Shown: piece by piece, positions 1 to 11,894 of the stretch | How the letters are laid out: each line of letters begins with the position of its first letter | How positions within the stretch are numbered: the stretch's first letter is position 1 | NCBI GenBank assembly: GCA_009760855.2 | Contig: WPIO01000101.1 | Coordinates: forward strand, 594,001-658,000 | From: Cristatella mucedo | Lineage: Eukaryota > Bryozoa > Phylactolaemata > Cristatellidae | Reading direction: 5' to 3' | DNA: 64,000 nucleotides | The notes under the pieces: model-generated | What the model saw: only the letters and a program-made list of their open reading frames with translations | Databases searched by the model: none | Told to the model about the DNA's origin: nothing | Position numbers and translations under genes: made by a program

Positions 1-575
1 GCCAACAAAAGGTTTCCGGAAAAACAGATATGCTGGAGCGCTATGCACAGCAATCGCTAAGGTGCAGTACACAGGTGCTTCATCCCCAAGATCGAGTGCT
101 CGAGTCCTGCAGCAGGTAATCCTTTAGCTCGGATAATCCTTTAGAGCCCGCTACGAGAGGGCGATAGCCGCTATGGCTCTTCAATGGCCACATACATATA
201 CACATTTATACTTACAAATTATAAACATTAATATTGTATTGTAATATATTAATATATGGGCAAATAAGAAGCTTCAAGCCACGAGACCAAAAAGAGTTAA
301 TTGCGGATGACTGACGTCACCATCCAAATCAGCTAGAATTAATGCGCGTGCGCACGCACTCAAAAAACCCGGTTCCCGTTCGAACAAGCCGAAGGAACCT
401 CGCTTGGTCACGTATTTGCGCACGTGCACACACACGTCCCCGACTCGTGTCCGGCTCACGTGTCGTGTCACCTGTCCGGCTCACAGCACGCTCAAGAATC
501 CGAGCACCCGGAATGACCACTTACAATATCAATATAGACCATTTGCAGTTCCTCCCCGTGAGGTGCAAGAAAGGA

Positions 576-609
<34 letters not shown>

Positions 610-644
610 GTGCTGCAAACACCACTACTGCTACTACTACTCAC
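1..644. other. MLK intron sequence, no exon recognised
   Basis: This lies 3' of the second recognised MLK exon on the minus strand and should be intron. It is AT-rich up to about 260 and then contains mixed sequence with a short GA microsatellite. I see no further kinase exon here, so the rest of the MLK gene must lie to the left of the window. Confidence 0.5.
575..606. repeat. (GA)n microsatellite
   Basis: A run of GA dinucleotides, about 32 bp, starting 39 bp beyond the MLK exon 2 donor site. Confidence 0.9.
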
Positions 645-1019
645 TGTTATTCGACTTGAGGTCCCGGTGCACGAGCGTGACGGGCGCACGCTCGTGCAGG
701 TAGAGCATGCCTCGTGCGATCTGCACGGCCCAGTCGACGAGCACGCTCGGATGCAGAAGCTGCTTGAAGTTCTGCAAAGCGCCGCTGAGCGAGCCGCCGG
801 CGGCGTACTCCATCACCAGGCAGAGGTTGGGCGGCTTGAGGCAGACGCCACGAAGCGCCACGATGTTCTCATGCTTCATCACCCAGTAGAACTTGCCCTC
901 CTGGCACACCTTCTCGGCGGCGGCGCTGACGTCGCCGGACGACTCGGGTCGGGTGGCCTTCACGGCCACCAGCTCTCTTCGCCACACGCCCCTGTACACC
1001 TTGCCGAAGCCGCCCACAC
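645..1019 (-). CDS. MLK: MLK exon 2: N-lobe and start of catalytic loop
   Basis: The acceptor ctgctgcag precedes position 1019 and the donor GTGAGT follows 645. The exon is 375 bp and begins with two bases that complete the Gly codon split with exon 1. It encodes [10 protein letters not shown], the ATP-site lysine in VAVK, MEYAAGG of the hinge region, WAVQIARGM and HRDLKSNN. It ends one base into the next codon. Confidence 0.92.
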
Positions 1020-2921
1020 CTGCAGCAGCCGACAGAAGCAGCGTCTTCGAGAGAGAGCGCGAGAGAGAGAGCGCACCTGCTGCTGGGAGAGAGAGAGAGA
1101 GAGAGAGAGCGGGAGGCGAGCAGAGCTGGCTGCAGCTGGGACGAGCTGACAAAGCTTACTTGGCCCTACGCCGCCGCCTTCAGCTAGTATCGGCAGCGGA
1201 CGAGCCAGAAGGAAGAACAGACAAACGCCACCACTGCTGCAGCCAAGGCCGGCTGGCACGCGACGGCGACCGAGCCTGCAGGCCACAATGAGTCGGTTGA
1301 CCGACCATCGAGGCCTCTAAGGGCCGGTGGTCACTGATGCAGCAGTGTTTACAAAGTAAATACATGGGCTTTTGTGCTGCCGGAAAAGGGCATCTGCCGG
1401 CGACTGCGGCAGTGCAGTCTCTTTCTCGATCCTTTTGAAAAGTAATGATACACCTACCGGTGCCAATTGCTACGATAGTTTAATTGAATTATCATAGGCA
1501 GTCACTGCCACTCTTCAGGGCATTCCGTGGAGCTGAATCATTTCCACATTTGATGCGTAAATAGCATGCCCCCACCGGACCGTGATTCATGACGGAGCAG
1601 GCGAGTCACCCTCTAGGCCGTGACCTGAGACACTGGTCACTTTCCTAAACACCAGCACAGATTGACCGACGTGCCGTGCCCAAACTCATCCAAAGCGCGA
1701 TTGCCTAAGGAGCACCAGCGCGTGCCGAAGCGAGCTGACTTGGCACTCGCGCAGCCACAATTACCCTAAATGCCGCTATCACCAGAAGCACTTGCAGTGC
1801 TCAGCAATAGCCAGACGAAAAGGCTGCTCGTGTATTTAAATTGTTGGAATGCGATTAAACAAGATCGAACTCACGACAAACCGTTTAATGAAATGAATAA
1901 CTATTCGCAGACAGCTCGGTTAAGCAAACTACCGGGACCTGATTTGTACGACCCATACGACCTCTAATGAGCCATCGGTGAACAGGGCAAGCAAGCATCT
2001 ACAGCAGCTCGGTTCGTCTGCTTTACGTATGCTTTACCCCTAGCCATCGCAATAAATGCATCAATAAAGAATCATCGTACAGTTGCATTTCTACTCTAAG
2101 ATTCAAAATACTCTCTGTCACGTTCGAATCGAACGAACAGCTAACAAGACTTATAATATTCTCACTTCCACTCAAATCAAACTAACATATGCATATAACG
2201 ATAAGTGTAGTGATAAACACGTGTGACTTCAGGATCAAGGTTCGCTCTGTCAAAAGCTAAATCCAGCAGGGAGCCTCACGCAATAAAGGCCGCCGAGTCA
2301 AAGCCATGACGCCGAAAGCAAGCCGTCAAGCATTCTCTACAGGGCAGAGTGACCATTGCAAGACGTACGAATTTCAAACGAAAGATCTGGTCACGCCAAG
2401 TGCTCACTGTCGTAGTGGCACGCCTGACAGCAGTAGTTGCGCACAAAAAAGTAAGCCTTCGGTCACAGTGCAGCAGCAGCTGCAGCTCGTAGGAAACCGA
2501 TGCAGTGCGATCGATGAGAAGTTCTGCTGCCTCCCACGTGCAAGCCTGGGGGACCTCACGCTTCGGACCCGATGACTCCGACGGAGACGGACCACAGGCA
2601 TATCGACAAACAAGGTAGCATGCTGGCCTCGCCTGACGGCTGCTCCGCTTCTTGCACAGCCTGCTAAAGTGTCGGCTACCCATAGGAATGCTGCGGACAG
2701 CACGACGAGCGCCTTTCCAAAGAGCCCGTCCAGGGCCATCTGGCCAGGACGTAGCATCCCATCTCGGTGTACAGAAACTCGAGAGGGATTCAGAGAGGCT
2801 ACACGATGCGATCCGCAGTCGAGAGCCGGCATTCTCGTGCATCGCCAGAACGATACATCGAAAAGGGGATGGGCAATCAAAAAAAAAGGCAAGACTGATT
2901 CACCCAGAGCCCTGCTTCAAG

Positions 2922-2986
<65 letters not shown>

Positions 2987-5570
2987 CTTGCCCAGCCAGA
3001 ACGAAGCCCTGCCATGTCCCATCATCATCACCACCACCACCACCACCACTGACTGCCACTGCTCGAAGCTAGCTCCTAATATCAGGCAGGCCCTTGTGGC
3101 ATCCTGTAGCGGGATGGCTGTCCCTAGCAAGCATTAGCCTTTTGGGTCCCAGGCACCACCACCACCATTGCTTTCGACATGCTTGCCCAAGAGACCACAA
3201 ACTCGTGCACGATAGTGCAGTCTCGGGCAGACTGGAATTAGGGTAGCCACGCTGGTTTGGCTCAGTGGTTAAGGTGCTCGCCTCGACCAAGATCAAGGTC
3301 AATGTATTTGACGACCGAGGTCGAAGGCTCCGTGGCATAGGTGAAACACCTGAATAGATTAAATTCTCTTAGAGCGCTATACAAATGAATTGTATTGTAT
3401 TTTTCTTTAGATCGCACAGGCAAAACAGTTGAGATCATCTCACGCAAGTTAAAGCTCATTGTCCAACCCCGCACCCTTGTCGAAGCCGGTGGCAAAGACA
3501 GCACTGCAGGATTTTTGACTGCCAGGTCAAGCGAAGCCAGTGAAGCAAGCCAGGCACTGGATCAGAACCTCGGGCTACAGCACCGCCCAATTTAAGGGAT
3601 CGGGCAACAGCTGCTAAAGTAATGGTTGCACTAAATGCACTTCAATTGCCGAAAATGGGCTTTTTGACGCCTGCGAGCAGCCAAAGAAAATAAACGCTCA
3701 TCCCACGCCGACCCCAATGCTCTGGGCTGTCCTAAGTAGGCAGTGCACCGGCTATCGAGTGCACCACCGTCTGTGGGCCCATCGCTAAACTTGGGAGCTA
3801 GCCATGTCAACAGCACTGGCACACTTTTCACACATGACAATGTGCTAACGTACTCGAACACACCAGCTTATTGAACCTAAGGAAACTTCAGCACACCACC
3901 TCAAACTAGAGCAGCTAAAGCTTTCCAGCATAATAGCAATCTAGCCCACACAGGGAGGTGGAAAAAGTGCAACCTTTACGTTTGTGAATTTGCAAACTTC
4001 GGAGCCGGGGGGCACAATTGCTGGTCTATTGTGTGCCTGCCATCATCGCGTGTCAATCACTCATATATGCAGCTCCGGCTTAGAGCCGATGCTCATATCC
4101 ACAGCATACATCCTTCGCAAGGGTCTTGGCAACAGAACAACGGTAGCTAATTCAAATGCAACATCAGTGACTGGCAGACACGGTCAGCGTACTACTCGTA
4201 CCGTCAAGAACTCGAAAATTAGCAGCACGCACGGGGGGGGGGGGAGGGAGGGAGGGAGGGAGGGAGGTGGAGGTTGAGTTGAAACCCTACCAACCAGCCT
4301 GGTGGCATCACGGCCAGTCGCTTGCACGACCATCGCGCCGCTAGAAGGGCGATATGACATGCATTGCGGCACAGGTCACCCGGGCACATGGGAATCCGAA
4401 TCAAAAAACGACGTTCGATCAGCACGCACGCGAATTCCATCGGTGAACCGGATCGTAGCAACAATGGCCAACAATGGCTCAGCGGCAAACCTTGTGACCA
4501 CGTGCACATAACACCGACTGCGGACATTTTCAGCTGGGGCCAAGTCTAGTCAACAGCTCTACTTTGCACTGATGAGGGTGCACGCACGCACCGGCTGTGT
4601 GCAACGACGTATCAAAGGACGGGTATGTGCGCTCGACAACCTGCAGTGAAGCCGAGCGGCCGAATGCACCGAATGCGGTGGCAGTCACTACTGCCCACTG
4701 GCTGCTCCTGAGAGCCCTTAGGCAAGGCGACATGATCAGACAGCATGCTCAGCCAGCAACGCGCCCATGCTCCTAGCGATGACATGGCGAAATCCTGCCG
4801 CAGACCGAGCATAACGGGCAAAGACAAAAGTAGCCTCACTCTAGCTGGCCATCGACAATGGAGGCTTGCCATTGAACTTCACAAACCACGACATGGGTAG
4901 TTTTAATAACGCTAGCTTTGCTCACGACAGAAACCAGTGACCTACCGACGAGATGCCGTCCGTCCGAGCTGTAAGCAAAAGCGCAGAACGAACCAGCCAT
5001 GCAACTGTCTCCGGACCTAAGGGCCACGCATGCTCCGCCAGGGGACCGATAGGAGACATCCTGCTCGCAGACGATGGTCCGGGACTTCCCAAGCAGACGA
5101 ACCAGCAAGAAACGTGCCCCCCCCACAGCACGCATCCCAATTCGACAGCAGCAGCCTACGGCTGTAGTGCTGGGGATGTGGCAGCAGGGGTAATTCGGAA
5201 TGCAGAGGCTCTTGATAGAACGCAATCTTCAGGGGAGCAAGCAAAGCTGGTCACCTGCACCATTCAACTTCGCAGCAGCCATTTGCTTTTAAACAGAGAC
5301 GACTGACACATTTGCCTCAGCAGCCGCCGGCCCCGCGCGAGGCCGGTGGACTAGCCACGTGACTTGGTCAGCTCAGCGACGGCAAGCATGCGTCTGGCGG
5401 CACCCACCGCCCATCGCTGATTGCTCCTACTATTCACATGACGGCCCCTCCTAGAGGGAGTGTCAAAGAGTCAGTAAAAATTTAAACTTCCCCTCGCCTT
5501 CTCGACAACTCATGCATTCAACGCCTGCACAGCACAGCACCCAGAGATAGCGCTCTCTGCAGCGGATCCT

Positions 5571-5657
<87 letters not shown>

Positions 5658-6144
5658 ACTCGCCAGTCGAAGCTCTGCAAAAGACGAGCGCCCCTGCTCC
5701 TCGGCTTCTAGTTGGGTCGCTGCTTCTAGCTCTCAGGGGTGTCACCCAGATGCCCCTGGCAATAGGTGTAGAGAAGTGAGAGAGCCCCTCTGAAGAGACG
5801 CAAAGGGCTCCACTTCCGAGGCGGAGCAGCGGAAGTGGAGCCTGCACCTTCGGCCTTTCTCCGGTTGGCTCCTATTCAAGGTCAAGGTGTGATTTTTGGC
5901 TCAACCCTGGCTACACCTGTCTGCCTGCCTGCCTGCCTGCCTGCCCACCCATCAACCCATCAACTGAGGGTGGCCTGACTGAATGTGAGCAAGCACCAGG
6001 TCTCTCCACCTAAGCCGAGCTAATGTTGTGTGTGTGTGTGTGCTTTCTATTGACCGCCTTGTCACACACTCATAACCAAGGGAGGCCAACGCAAAACAGA
6101 AGCACATTCTGCCGTGACAAATGCCTAGCAATGGGCCGGGCACA

Positions 6145-6175
<31 letters not shown>

Positions 6176-7991
6176 GAGGAGGAGGAGGGAGAAGGCTTGG
6201 CGGGAAAGAAGAAGGGGAGGAGGAGGAGGAAGAGAGGGCAGGCGGCTAACCACAGCTTCCCTCGGCTGCCTCGGTGGCGACTGTGCAAACAAGTGCTCCG
6301 CATAGCTGCACGCATAGCTGCACGCCGAGCATTCAGCTTGCATCATCAGCTTGCATCATCGCTATCGTGCACTCACACGGCTCAGCGATGCCGGGAGCCT
6401 GAGATATAAGGACCTGAGACAAGCAAGAGGCCGTGCAGCGACAGCAGCACTCTGGCTACATAGTGTGGCATTGGCGGTGGGCCACCCTGGTGGGCTGCTG
6501 GACGCAAGGACAGGACGAGTCAGCGCGCATGGCGGGGGCAGGACGGCCGTTGCACACGCATCGTCACGGTGACTCGTCCAGCTCTCTCTTGCTGATGGGC
6601 CCCTTGCCATTGACCATGTGAACGCACACTACACCCAGTTCCCGCAATAAGCTCGCACAAACGTCAGTGGCAAGCTGTCGAGGCGCCAGCGGACAGGGCA
6701 TCACTTGACTTGATTCCCCCACGAGGGAACAAAATTGGCAACAAAATAGGAACTCCACGTCAACAACTGCATACAGGCACGCACACACACACACACACAC
6801 ACACACGAGCGCACGTGCACGTGCACGTGCGGCGACTGAGGCCAGCACTGCTGCAGCCTGCCTGCCTGCCCGAGTGATCCGAGCAATGAGCATCGTCGGC
6901 TGCGGAGGAAGTTAAATAAATAAATACTAGCTGATTTAACAGCCTCTTTTTGTATAGCGACAGAAGAGCCTTGACGGCTATCACCACCACTTGCAGCGGC
7001 GATAAAGGATCGCCCACTACAAGATTCGAACCCACGACCTCGGGGCCGAGGTCGTGAAAAGCAACCGCCTTACCTAGTGCGAGCCATTACGGCTCACCGA
7101 GTAGCTGCAGAGCCCGTATTTTGGTGACAACTTAGCTCCAGGGCTCACTGGCAAGGGGACCGCAGGCTGCTTGGCAAGTTGGCCTCGGATATTTGCAACT
7201 TTTGAGGCCGACTTTCCAACGGCAAGTTGGCCAAGCGCTGGCAGCGTCTGCACTCACGCGAATGCACTCAGGCAGACCCGTGCGCACAGTAGGACCGCAG
7301 CGAGCCAAGTCGGTCGGTCGGTCGCTACCCGTGCAGACGCTCAAGAGGGGCCGACGAGCAGAGGGAGGCGACTCCTCGCGCTACCGGCAGAGGAGCATGC
7401 AAGCCCGATCTCCACCTACGTCCACAAGCACAAGCTCGCCTGGTGGTGCAGCGACGCCTGCCTGCCTGCCTGCCTGCCCGCTGCAATCTCCTCTCGCGAG
7501 TTAGTCCGCCTCAACCGCACGCGCGCGCGCACACGCACACACGCGCGAGCCTCGCGAAAGCGCACGCGAGGCTGCTACAGCCGGAGCCACGCCCATGCGG
7601 GGAGAAAGGTAGTGAGGACAGCGCGAGAGGAGAGACACGATGTCGCACCTATGATGTCCTGGAGCTTGAGCTCGGCGTAGTCGATGCTGAACGGCAGCGA
7701 GCTATCCTGCGCCGGCAGATGGACGGCGCCGGGCTGCACGAAGTTGCTGGGGAACACTCCCACTTTGTCGTTGACCTGGCCCGTCCACCAGCCGTCGCTG
7801 CCCGACACGCGCGGGTCTTTGGACAGCACCTGCACCTGCGTGCCTCGCCGAAGCGTCAGCTCGTCCTGGTGGCTCGCCTCGTAGTCGAAGATCGCCGTCC
7901 ACAGCTTGATGCCCTCTTGCACGCGGCCCGCTCGGATCGTCTGCCGCGCGTCCGACGGCTGCTGCTGCGGCGGCGGCTGCTGCTGCTGCAT
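645..7991 (-). CDS. MLK: Mixed-lineage protein kinase (MLK/MAP3K9-10-11-21, slipper-type), 5' part
   Basis: MLKs are MAP3 kinases that activate JNK (and p38) signalling by phosphorylating MKK4/MKK7. Two coding exons are visible, 7991-7649 and 1019-645, giving about 239 residues. Residues about 30-86 form an SH3 domain ending in GVFPSNFV. A short linker, [13 protein letters not shown], leads into the kinase domain with glycine loop GVGGFGKV (about 115-122), the lysine of VAVK (135), and the catalytic loop HRDLKSNN (232-239) at the exon end. SH3 followed directly by this kinase type is specific to MLKs. Splicing joins exon 1 (ending in one base, G) to exon 2 to give the Gly of the loop. The intron is 6.6 kb. 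An in-frame TAA lies four codons upstream of the chosen ATG. The remaining kinase, leucine-zipper and CRIB parts are outside the window. Family assignment is sure; which vertebrate paralogue is closest is not decided. Confidence 0.9.
1045..1110. repeat. Interrupted GA microsatellite
   Basis: Two GA-rich blocks lie about 25 bp upstream of the MLK exon 2 acceptor. On the transcribed strand they read as CT-rich sequence and could form part of the polypyrimidine tract. Confidence 0.7.
2923..2986. repeat. 64-nt poly(G) run
   Basis: Uninterrupted G on the plus strand, so poly(C) in the MLK pre-mRNA. It is followed at about 3020-3050 by an ATC/ACC trinucleotide tract. The length may be imprecise because homopolymers sequence badly. 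Confidence 0.95.
3245..3405 (+). mobile_element. tRNA-derived SINE, family 1
   Basis: It begins with an A-box-like stretch (tggctcagtggttaagg) and ends with a LINE-like tail, agagcgctatacaaatg. The B-box region is diverged. Two more copies of the same family lie at 13505 and 49388. The tail resembles the 3' end of the LINE copies in this window. Confidence 0.7.
4236..4266. repeat. G run and (GGGA)n microsatellite
   Basis: A G homopolymer continues into GGGA repeats inside MLK intron 1. Confidence 0.85.
5573..5656. repeat. (GA)n microsatellite, about 84 bp
   Basis: Pure GA dinucleotides, purine on the plus strand, inside MLK intron 1. Confidence 0.95.
5917..5944. repeat. (TGCC)n microsatellite
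   Basis: About six tandem tgcc units. Confidence 0.8.
6146..6235. repeat. (GGA)n-rich purine tract
   Basis: About 14 GGA units followed by impure purine sequence. It produces a false acidic open frame. Confidence 0.85.
6905..7100 (-). mobile_element. tRNA-derived SINE, family 2 (minus)
   Basis: Read on the minus strand it starts near gtgagccgtaatggctc, carries a B-box match (ggttcgaatc) and runs into a body ending in AT-rich sequence (ggctgttaaatcagctagta). The promoter boxes point to a Pol III SINE, not a working tRNA gene. Confidence 0.8.
7649..7991 (-). CDS. MLK: MLK exon 1: start codon and SH3 domain
   Basis: The start ATG is at 7991-7989 and the donor GTGCGA follows 7649. A Gln/Pro-rich N-terminus (about 12 residues) precedes the SH3 domain, whose ALYDY-type motif appears as AIFDYEA, with conserved DGWWTG and FPSNFV. 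The exon ends in [12 protein letters not shown] plus one base. The Gln run is CAG-coded and could vary in length. Confidence 0.9.
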
Positions 7992-7999
7992 GGCAATGA

Positions 8000-8500
8000 C
8001 TTACGCCTGCCTGACTGCTCGCCGCAAGGGCCTCTCCGCATTTGCCTCGCCGGCCGCGAAGAGCGGCGGCCGCCGCCAGACGGTGGCCGGCGGCGCAGAC
8101 CTCGGTGCACCGCGGCACCGCCTCGGCCGCTATGCGACCGACCGGCGCTCGTAAGTGAGGAACGCGCAGTGCATAGCTGCCGAACGAACGTCTTCGCACC
8201 TTCGCTCAAGCCACCACGGCCATCAAGCTAGCGATCGCGACCGCCCGTAGGTCAGGGAGTAGTAGTCGATACGCGCGCACCGACCGAGATAAACGACCTA
8301 AACAAAGTCAGCCCACCCTCGCCATCTTTAACACGGCCTATCTCGGCCGCAGCTGCAGCGCAGCATACGGACGTGTGTCGTTCGGGTAACGCCGCGGATT
8401 TTAATGAGTTCAACTTTTGGCGAATAATTTCTTTTGAAAAAAACTTGTCTAACTTTTCAGCGTTCAACGGACAAGAAAAAAGGTTATGAACCCTGTAGAA
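8000..8500. other. GC-rich region upstream of MLK
   Basis: GC- and CpG-rich sequence directly upstream of the MLK start codon. It is the likely 5' UTR or promoter by position only; I recognise no TATA box or other firm element. Confidence 0.35.
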
Positions 8501-8744
8501 GCTCTAGCCCAAAGACTGCGTCTGGCTCCATAGATATCTAATTGTGGTTGCCCTTACCCCGGAGGGCTGCCGCAGAGGAGCGACCGTTTGCGATTCGCCT
8601 GGCTCAGCGAATCCGGCTTGCTAGGAACTCGGGAATTGCGTTGAGCATGGCCCGGCCTTTAAATGACTCTCCTAATGCACATGTAAATGTAGGTAAATTA
8701 TGTGGCAGTGTTCTGCACTGTTGAATAATTGCGAGACGTATATG

Positions 8745-9300
8745 TTAATAATAATAATAATAATAATGCATTTGATATAGCGCCCTCACAGAACTCAATC
8801 TCTTTCTAGGCCCTTTACATTTGTTTCAAATAAAGCATGGTCGATGGCTGATAGTGGTATGCTCAATAAACAACAAGAATAACACGGTTAGCTGTGACAT
8901 GCACAGGGTCAGCATGCAAGTATGATTGGTGGCAGCATGCACAATGTCAGCACGCACAAACACATAAAGGACGAATAACACGGACCAACTAAATGCTGTG
9001 ATAAATAGATGCATTTTTAGTTTCTTTTTAAATGCGGTCAAGTCAGGGGATGTCGCGACGCAAGTCGGAAGTGAGTTCCAGGCTTTGGCAGCATACGAAC
9101 TATAGGCACGGTCTCCACAGAGGATTTGAGGTTCGTACGAGGTATAGGCAAACGATTAGATTCCGAAAAGCTGGTGGTAAGATGCTTAGCCTGGTGGAAG
9201 AGTAGATCTGAGAAGTAGGCTAGAGCCAAAGAATGAAAGGACCTTACAGTTACATACCTATTTCGGTTAACGAATGGCAGCAGGCGACACATCTGCAGAG
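8745..9300 (-). mobile_element. LINE 3' end fragment (CR1/L2-like), minus
   Basis: On the minus strand this encodes remnants of a LINE ORF2 C-terminus (FSESNRLPIPRTNLKS, then KPGTHF) and a Lys-rich FKKKLKMHLF end. It finishes with the tail hairpin agagattgagttctgtgagg, the gcgctatat motif and an (ATT)n tail. The same end recurs many times in this window. Confidence 0.8.
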
Positions 9301-9350
9301 ACATAAGTAAAATTGCGCTCGACTCTCTTTGCCGCTGCCGCTGACTCACT

Positions 9351-9617
9351 TCAGCCGGGTGCACAGTACAATTCAAGCACTGATATTTTCTGCGTGAGCT
9401 CCCTTTTCCTCCTTGTGCAGCAGATGCGTCGCCCTTGGAAATTGGGAAGTGACCTAATCCCTGAACGAGTGGGTCCGCCTTGCTCCGCGTCCGCCAGCAG
9501 CTCATTCATTCGCTGCTGCACGCCAGCCACCATTCTTTGCCGGTCTGAAGCTGAGATTCGAAAGGGAACCTCCGCCTCGGCGATTGGTCGATTGGGCGTC
9601 AGTTCGAAAGGTGGCAC
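9351..9617 (-). other. Unassigned open frame of 88 codons
   Basis: An uninterrupted minus-strand frame with balanced composition (including AEVPFRISASDRQRM and NELLADAEQ). I do not recognise it and see no splice partners. It could be an exon of an unknown gene, a piece of a mobile element or chance. Confidence 0.2.
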
Positions 9618-9984
9618 ATCTTAGCCAGCGTTTAGTTTCGGTCCCACTTTTCAAAAATCGCCCTGCGTCCTCCACCTCGGCGACGGATAGTTGAAGAGAG
9701 ATGGCGTCGAACTTAATTTAATTGCGTGCATAGATTGATAGTAGATCGCAGTTGCAAATATGGCTTGAGCGATAGCATGTAACAGCATTAAAAACACCTT
9801 CACACAGCGGAGATTTGGGATCAGTGGATAAATCGTCGCTTGTTCGAGGCGGGCTTTACATAGCTAGCATTTCAAGACGGAGTTAGCCCACGCCCCTTTA
9901 TATCTGTAGGAGCCCGGAATTATCAACCGGCAGTGAGGGCGAATGACAACGTGAACAGTGGTGTTTTGTTTGCCTAAGGATTAA

Positions 9985-10160
9985 GATAATAATAATAATT
10001 ATTAGCTGATATAATAACAGCCTCATTTGAAAGCGGCAGAGGAGCCTTAACAGTTATTCCTTGCCACCAGCTTACCGATAGCCCACTGCAGGAGTTGAAC
10101 CCGCGACCTCGGTCGTGAAGAGCGTGCACCTTACCTCCGGGGCTGTACAGCCGATGTGCC
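9985..10160 (-). mobile_element. tRNA-derived SINE, family 2 (minus), diverged
   Basis: Same body as the copy at 6905: (taa)n, agctgat, taacagcctc, cagaggagcc and a degenerate B box (ggttcaac) on the minus strand. Confidence 0.7.
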
Positions 10161-10299
10161 GACCCCCCCCCCGACTGCGGTTTCCCGAAGACTTTACATT
10201 AGCCAATTTCCGGAGCATGCCACCGGGGGATTTAACAAAGTAAGTCGGTGTGGTCCTAGTCACGGTAAATGACAGATTTCGGCAAACTGCGGTCCAGCC

Positions 10300-10740
10300 T
10301 TTTTAATAATAATAATAATACACTTGATAAAGCTCCCAAGGAGAGCTCAACCTCTCTCTAGGCGCTTTACATTTGCTGCACAGGATACACGATCGAATGG
10401 TCAGTGGTAGCATGCTCCGTAAACAACAAGAATGACGTGGTTAGAAGTGACATGCACAGGATCAGCATGCAAGTATGGTTAGTGGAAGCATGCACAGTCC
10501 AGCACGCATAATAAGAATATAAGAAAAGCATATAAGAAAAAACACAGGAGCCCGCTAAATGCTGTGATAAATATGTGCATTTTTTAGTTTCTTTTTAAAT
10601 GTTGTCAAGTCAGGAGATGTCGTGAGGCAAGACGGGAGTGAGTTCCAGGCTTTGGGAGCATATGAACTAAAGGCAGGCTCTCCAAATGATTTGAGGTTAG
10701 AACAAGATGTATAGGCAAACGATTAGATTCCGAAAAGCGT
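10300..10740 (-). mobile_element. LINE 3' end fragment (CR1/L2-like), minus
   Basis: Closely related to 8745-9300: the same (taa)n, gctcccaaggagagctcaac and ctctctaggcgctttac tail and the same FSESNRLPI frame, truncated at its 5' side. Confidence 0.8.
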
Positions 10741-11059
10741 TTTGGGGGGCACTCCAGAGGTGATGGCTTCGACCGATGTGCCTCACGCGGACTCAGGAAA
10801 CCCGCTAAAAAAAAGTGCTTCAATCGACTACAGCGATATTGTACTGGCATCAATAATCGAGCCGGGGAGACTTCGGGGTCTATCATCCCTACAACTAATT
10901 ACCAGTCTTCCCAAACGGCCAGGCAGAGCAGAGGCGACCCCTTCGCAGCGGCAGCAGCCTCGCTTGATGTCCGATCGAGCGTGCTAAAGCCCCAACCTTC
11001 CAAAGCAAGAAACCTCCCGTCAAGCGATAGAGCTGATCGCCCGGCAGAGTATAGTCACA

Positions 11060-11880
11060 GAGTATCAGCATAGCGACGGCGACTGTGCAACAACTTTTCC
11101 GTGAATGCCGACTTACGTCAAGTCTCTCTGCTAATTCTATTGTATCTCTTCAGCAGCTTGTGGTGCTATCGATCGCCAAGTCCTTCTCGGGTGCCTTTCG
11201 TCTCACTTGGACACCATTGACACTGCACTGCAGTGGTTTAGGTCCTATTACAGCTGGCGATTTCAGAGACTTTAATGTCGTAGAGCAACTGCTATCAGAT
11301 TAATCTTTCAACAAAAGAGTACCCCGAGGATCTGTGTATGGTCAACTTCTTTTCACGCTTAATACTCTCCATTTTGCCAACATGATCGTCGAGACCATCA
11401 AGGCTTTAATTTTTACGCCGGCTAAACCAATACTTTGACCCGTCGATGCCTTCCAGCAACTCTTCCTTGTACCTGACAGCATGTATTTATGGCATTAGCA
11501 ATTGAATGATCCATTGGATAATGATGAAACCAGCTCACAAGCTTGAGCAAATCCAACGTTGCTCAGAAACTTAGAAAGCTAACCCTCAAAATGGTCTCAG
11601 CAGCAGATCTCCGGTAGTGTCTGCATGAAATCTGGGTGTCTTGTTCTAAAGTGACCCCTCGAAAGATGAGCACACCAGCTCTGCAGTTAAGTCTGCCTAC
11701 TTTATGAAACTGTTAGGTACCTTCGAAAGAATTTGGGCTGGCTTACACAAGCATACAGCAGCCAAGCTGGTCCAAGCACGTGTGCGACATCCCGTCGCTC
11801 ACTCCATGAAGGTCTTCTGGTCGGTGCAATAAAACGCTAACCGTTGGTGAGAAACAGTTCAGCCAGGCTTGTCAGTCTTG
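11060..11880 (+). mobile_element. Decayed LINE reverse-transcriptase fragment, plus
   Basis: Around 11285-11400 a frame reads VPRGSVYGQLLFTL, matching the reverse-transcriptase motif normally written GVPQGSVLGPLLF. The YADD-containing part has decayed to FTPAK. Later sequence matches the linker before the LINE C-terminus seen at 15950. Several stops and shifts make it a pseudogene. Confidence 0.7.
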
Positions 11881-11894
11881 ATAACTTAATAGCC

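Larger units (their letters stand above)
1120..7648. other. MLK intron 1, non-coding with repeats
   Basis: This 6.6-kb intron holds a 64-nt G run, an ATC/ACC tract, several purine microsatellites, a tRNA-SINE on each strand and a GA tract. I found no exon in it. The long GGA and GA open frames are low-complexity artefacts. Confidence 0.6.

Noticed and set aside
610-1149. A 179-codon plus-strand open frame opposite the MLK kinase exon
   Set aside because: It is antisense to a clear kinase exon and ends in microsatellite sequence.
2652-3137. Open frames with poly-Gly, poly-Pro and poly-His
   Set aside because: They come from the G run and the ATC/ACC tract in an intron.
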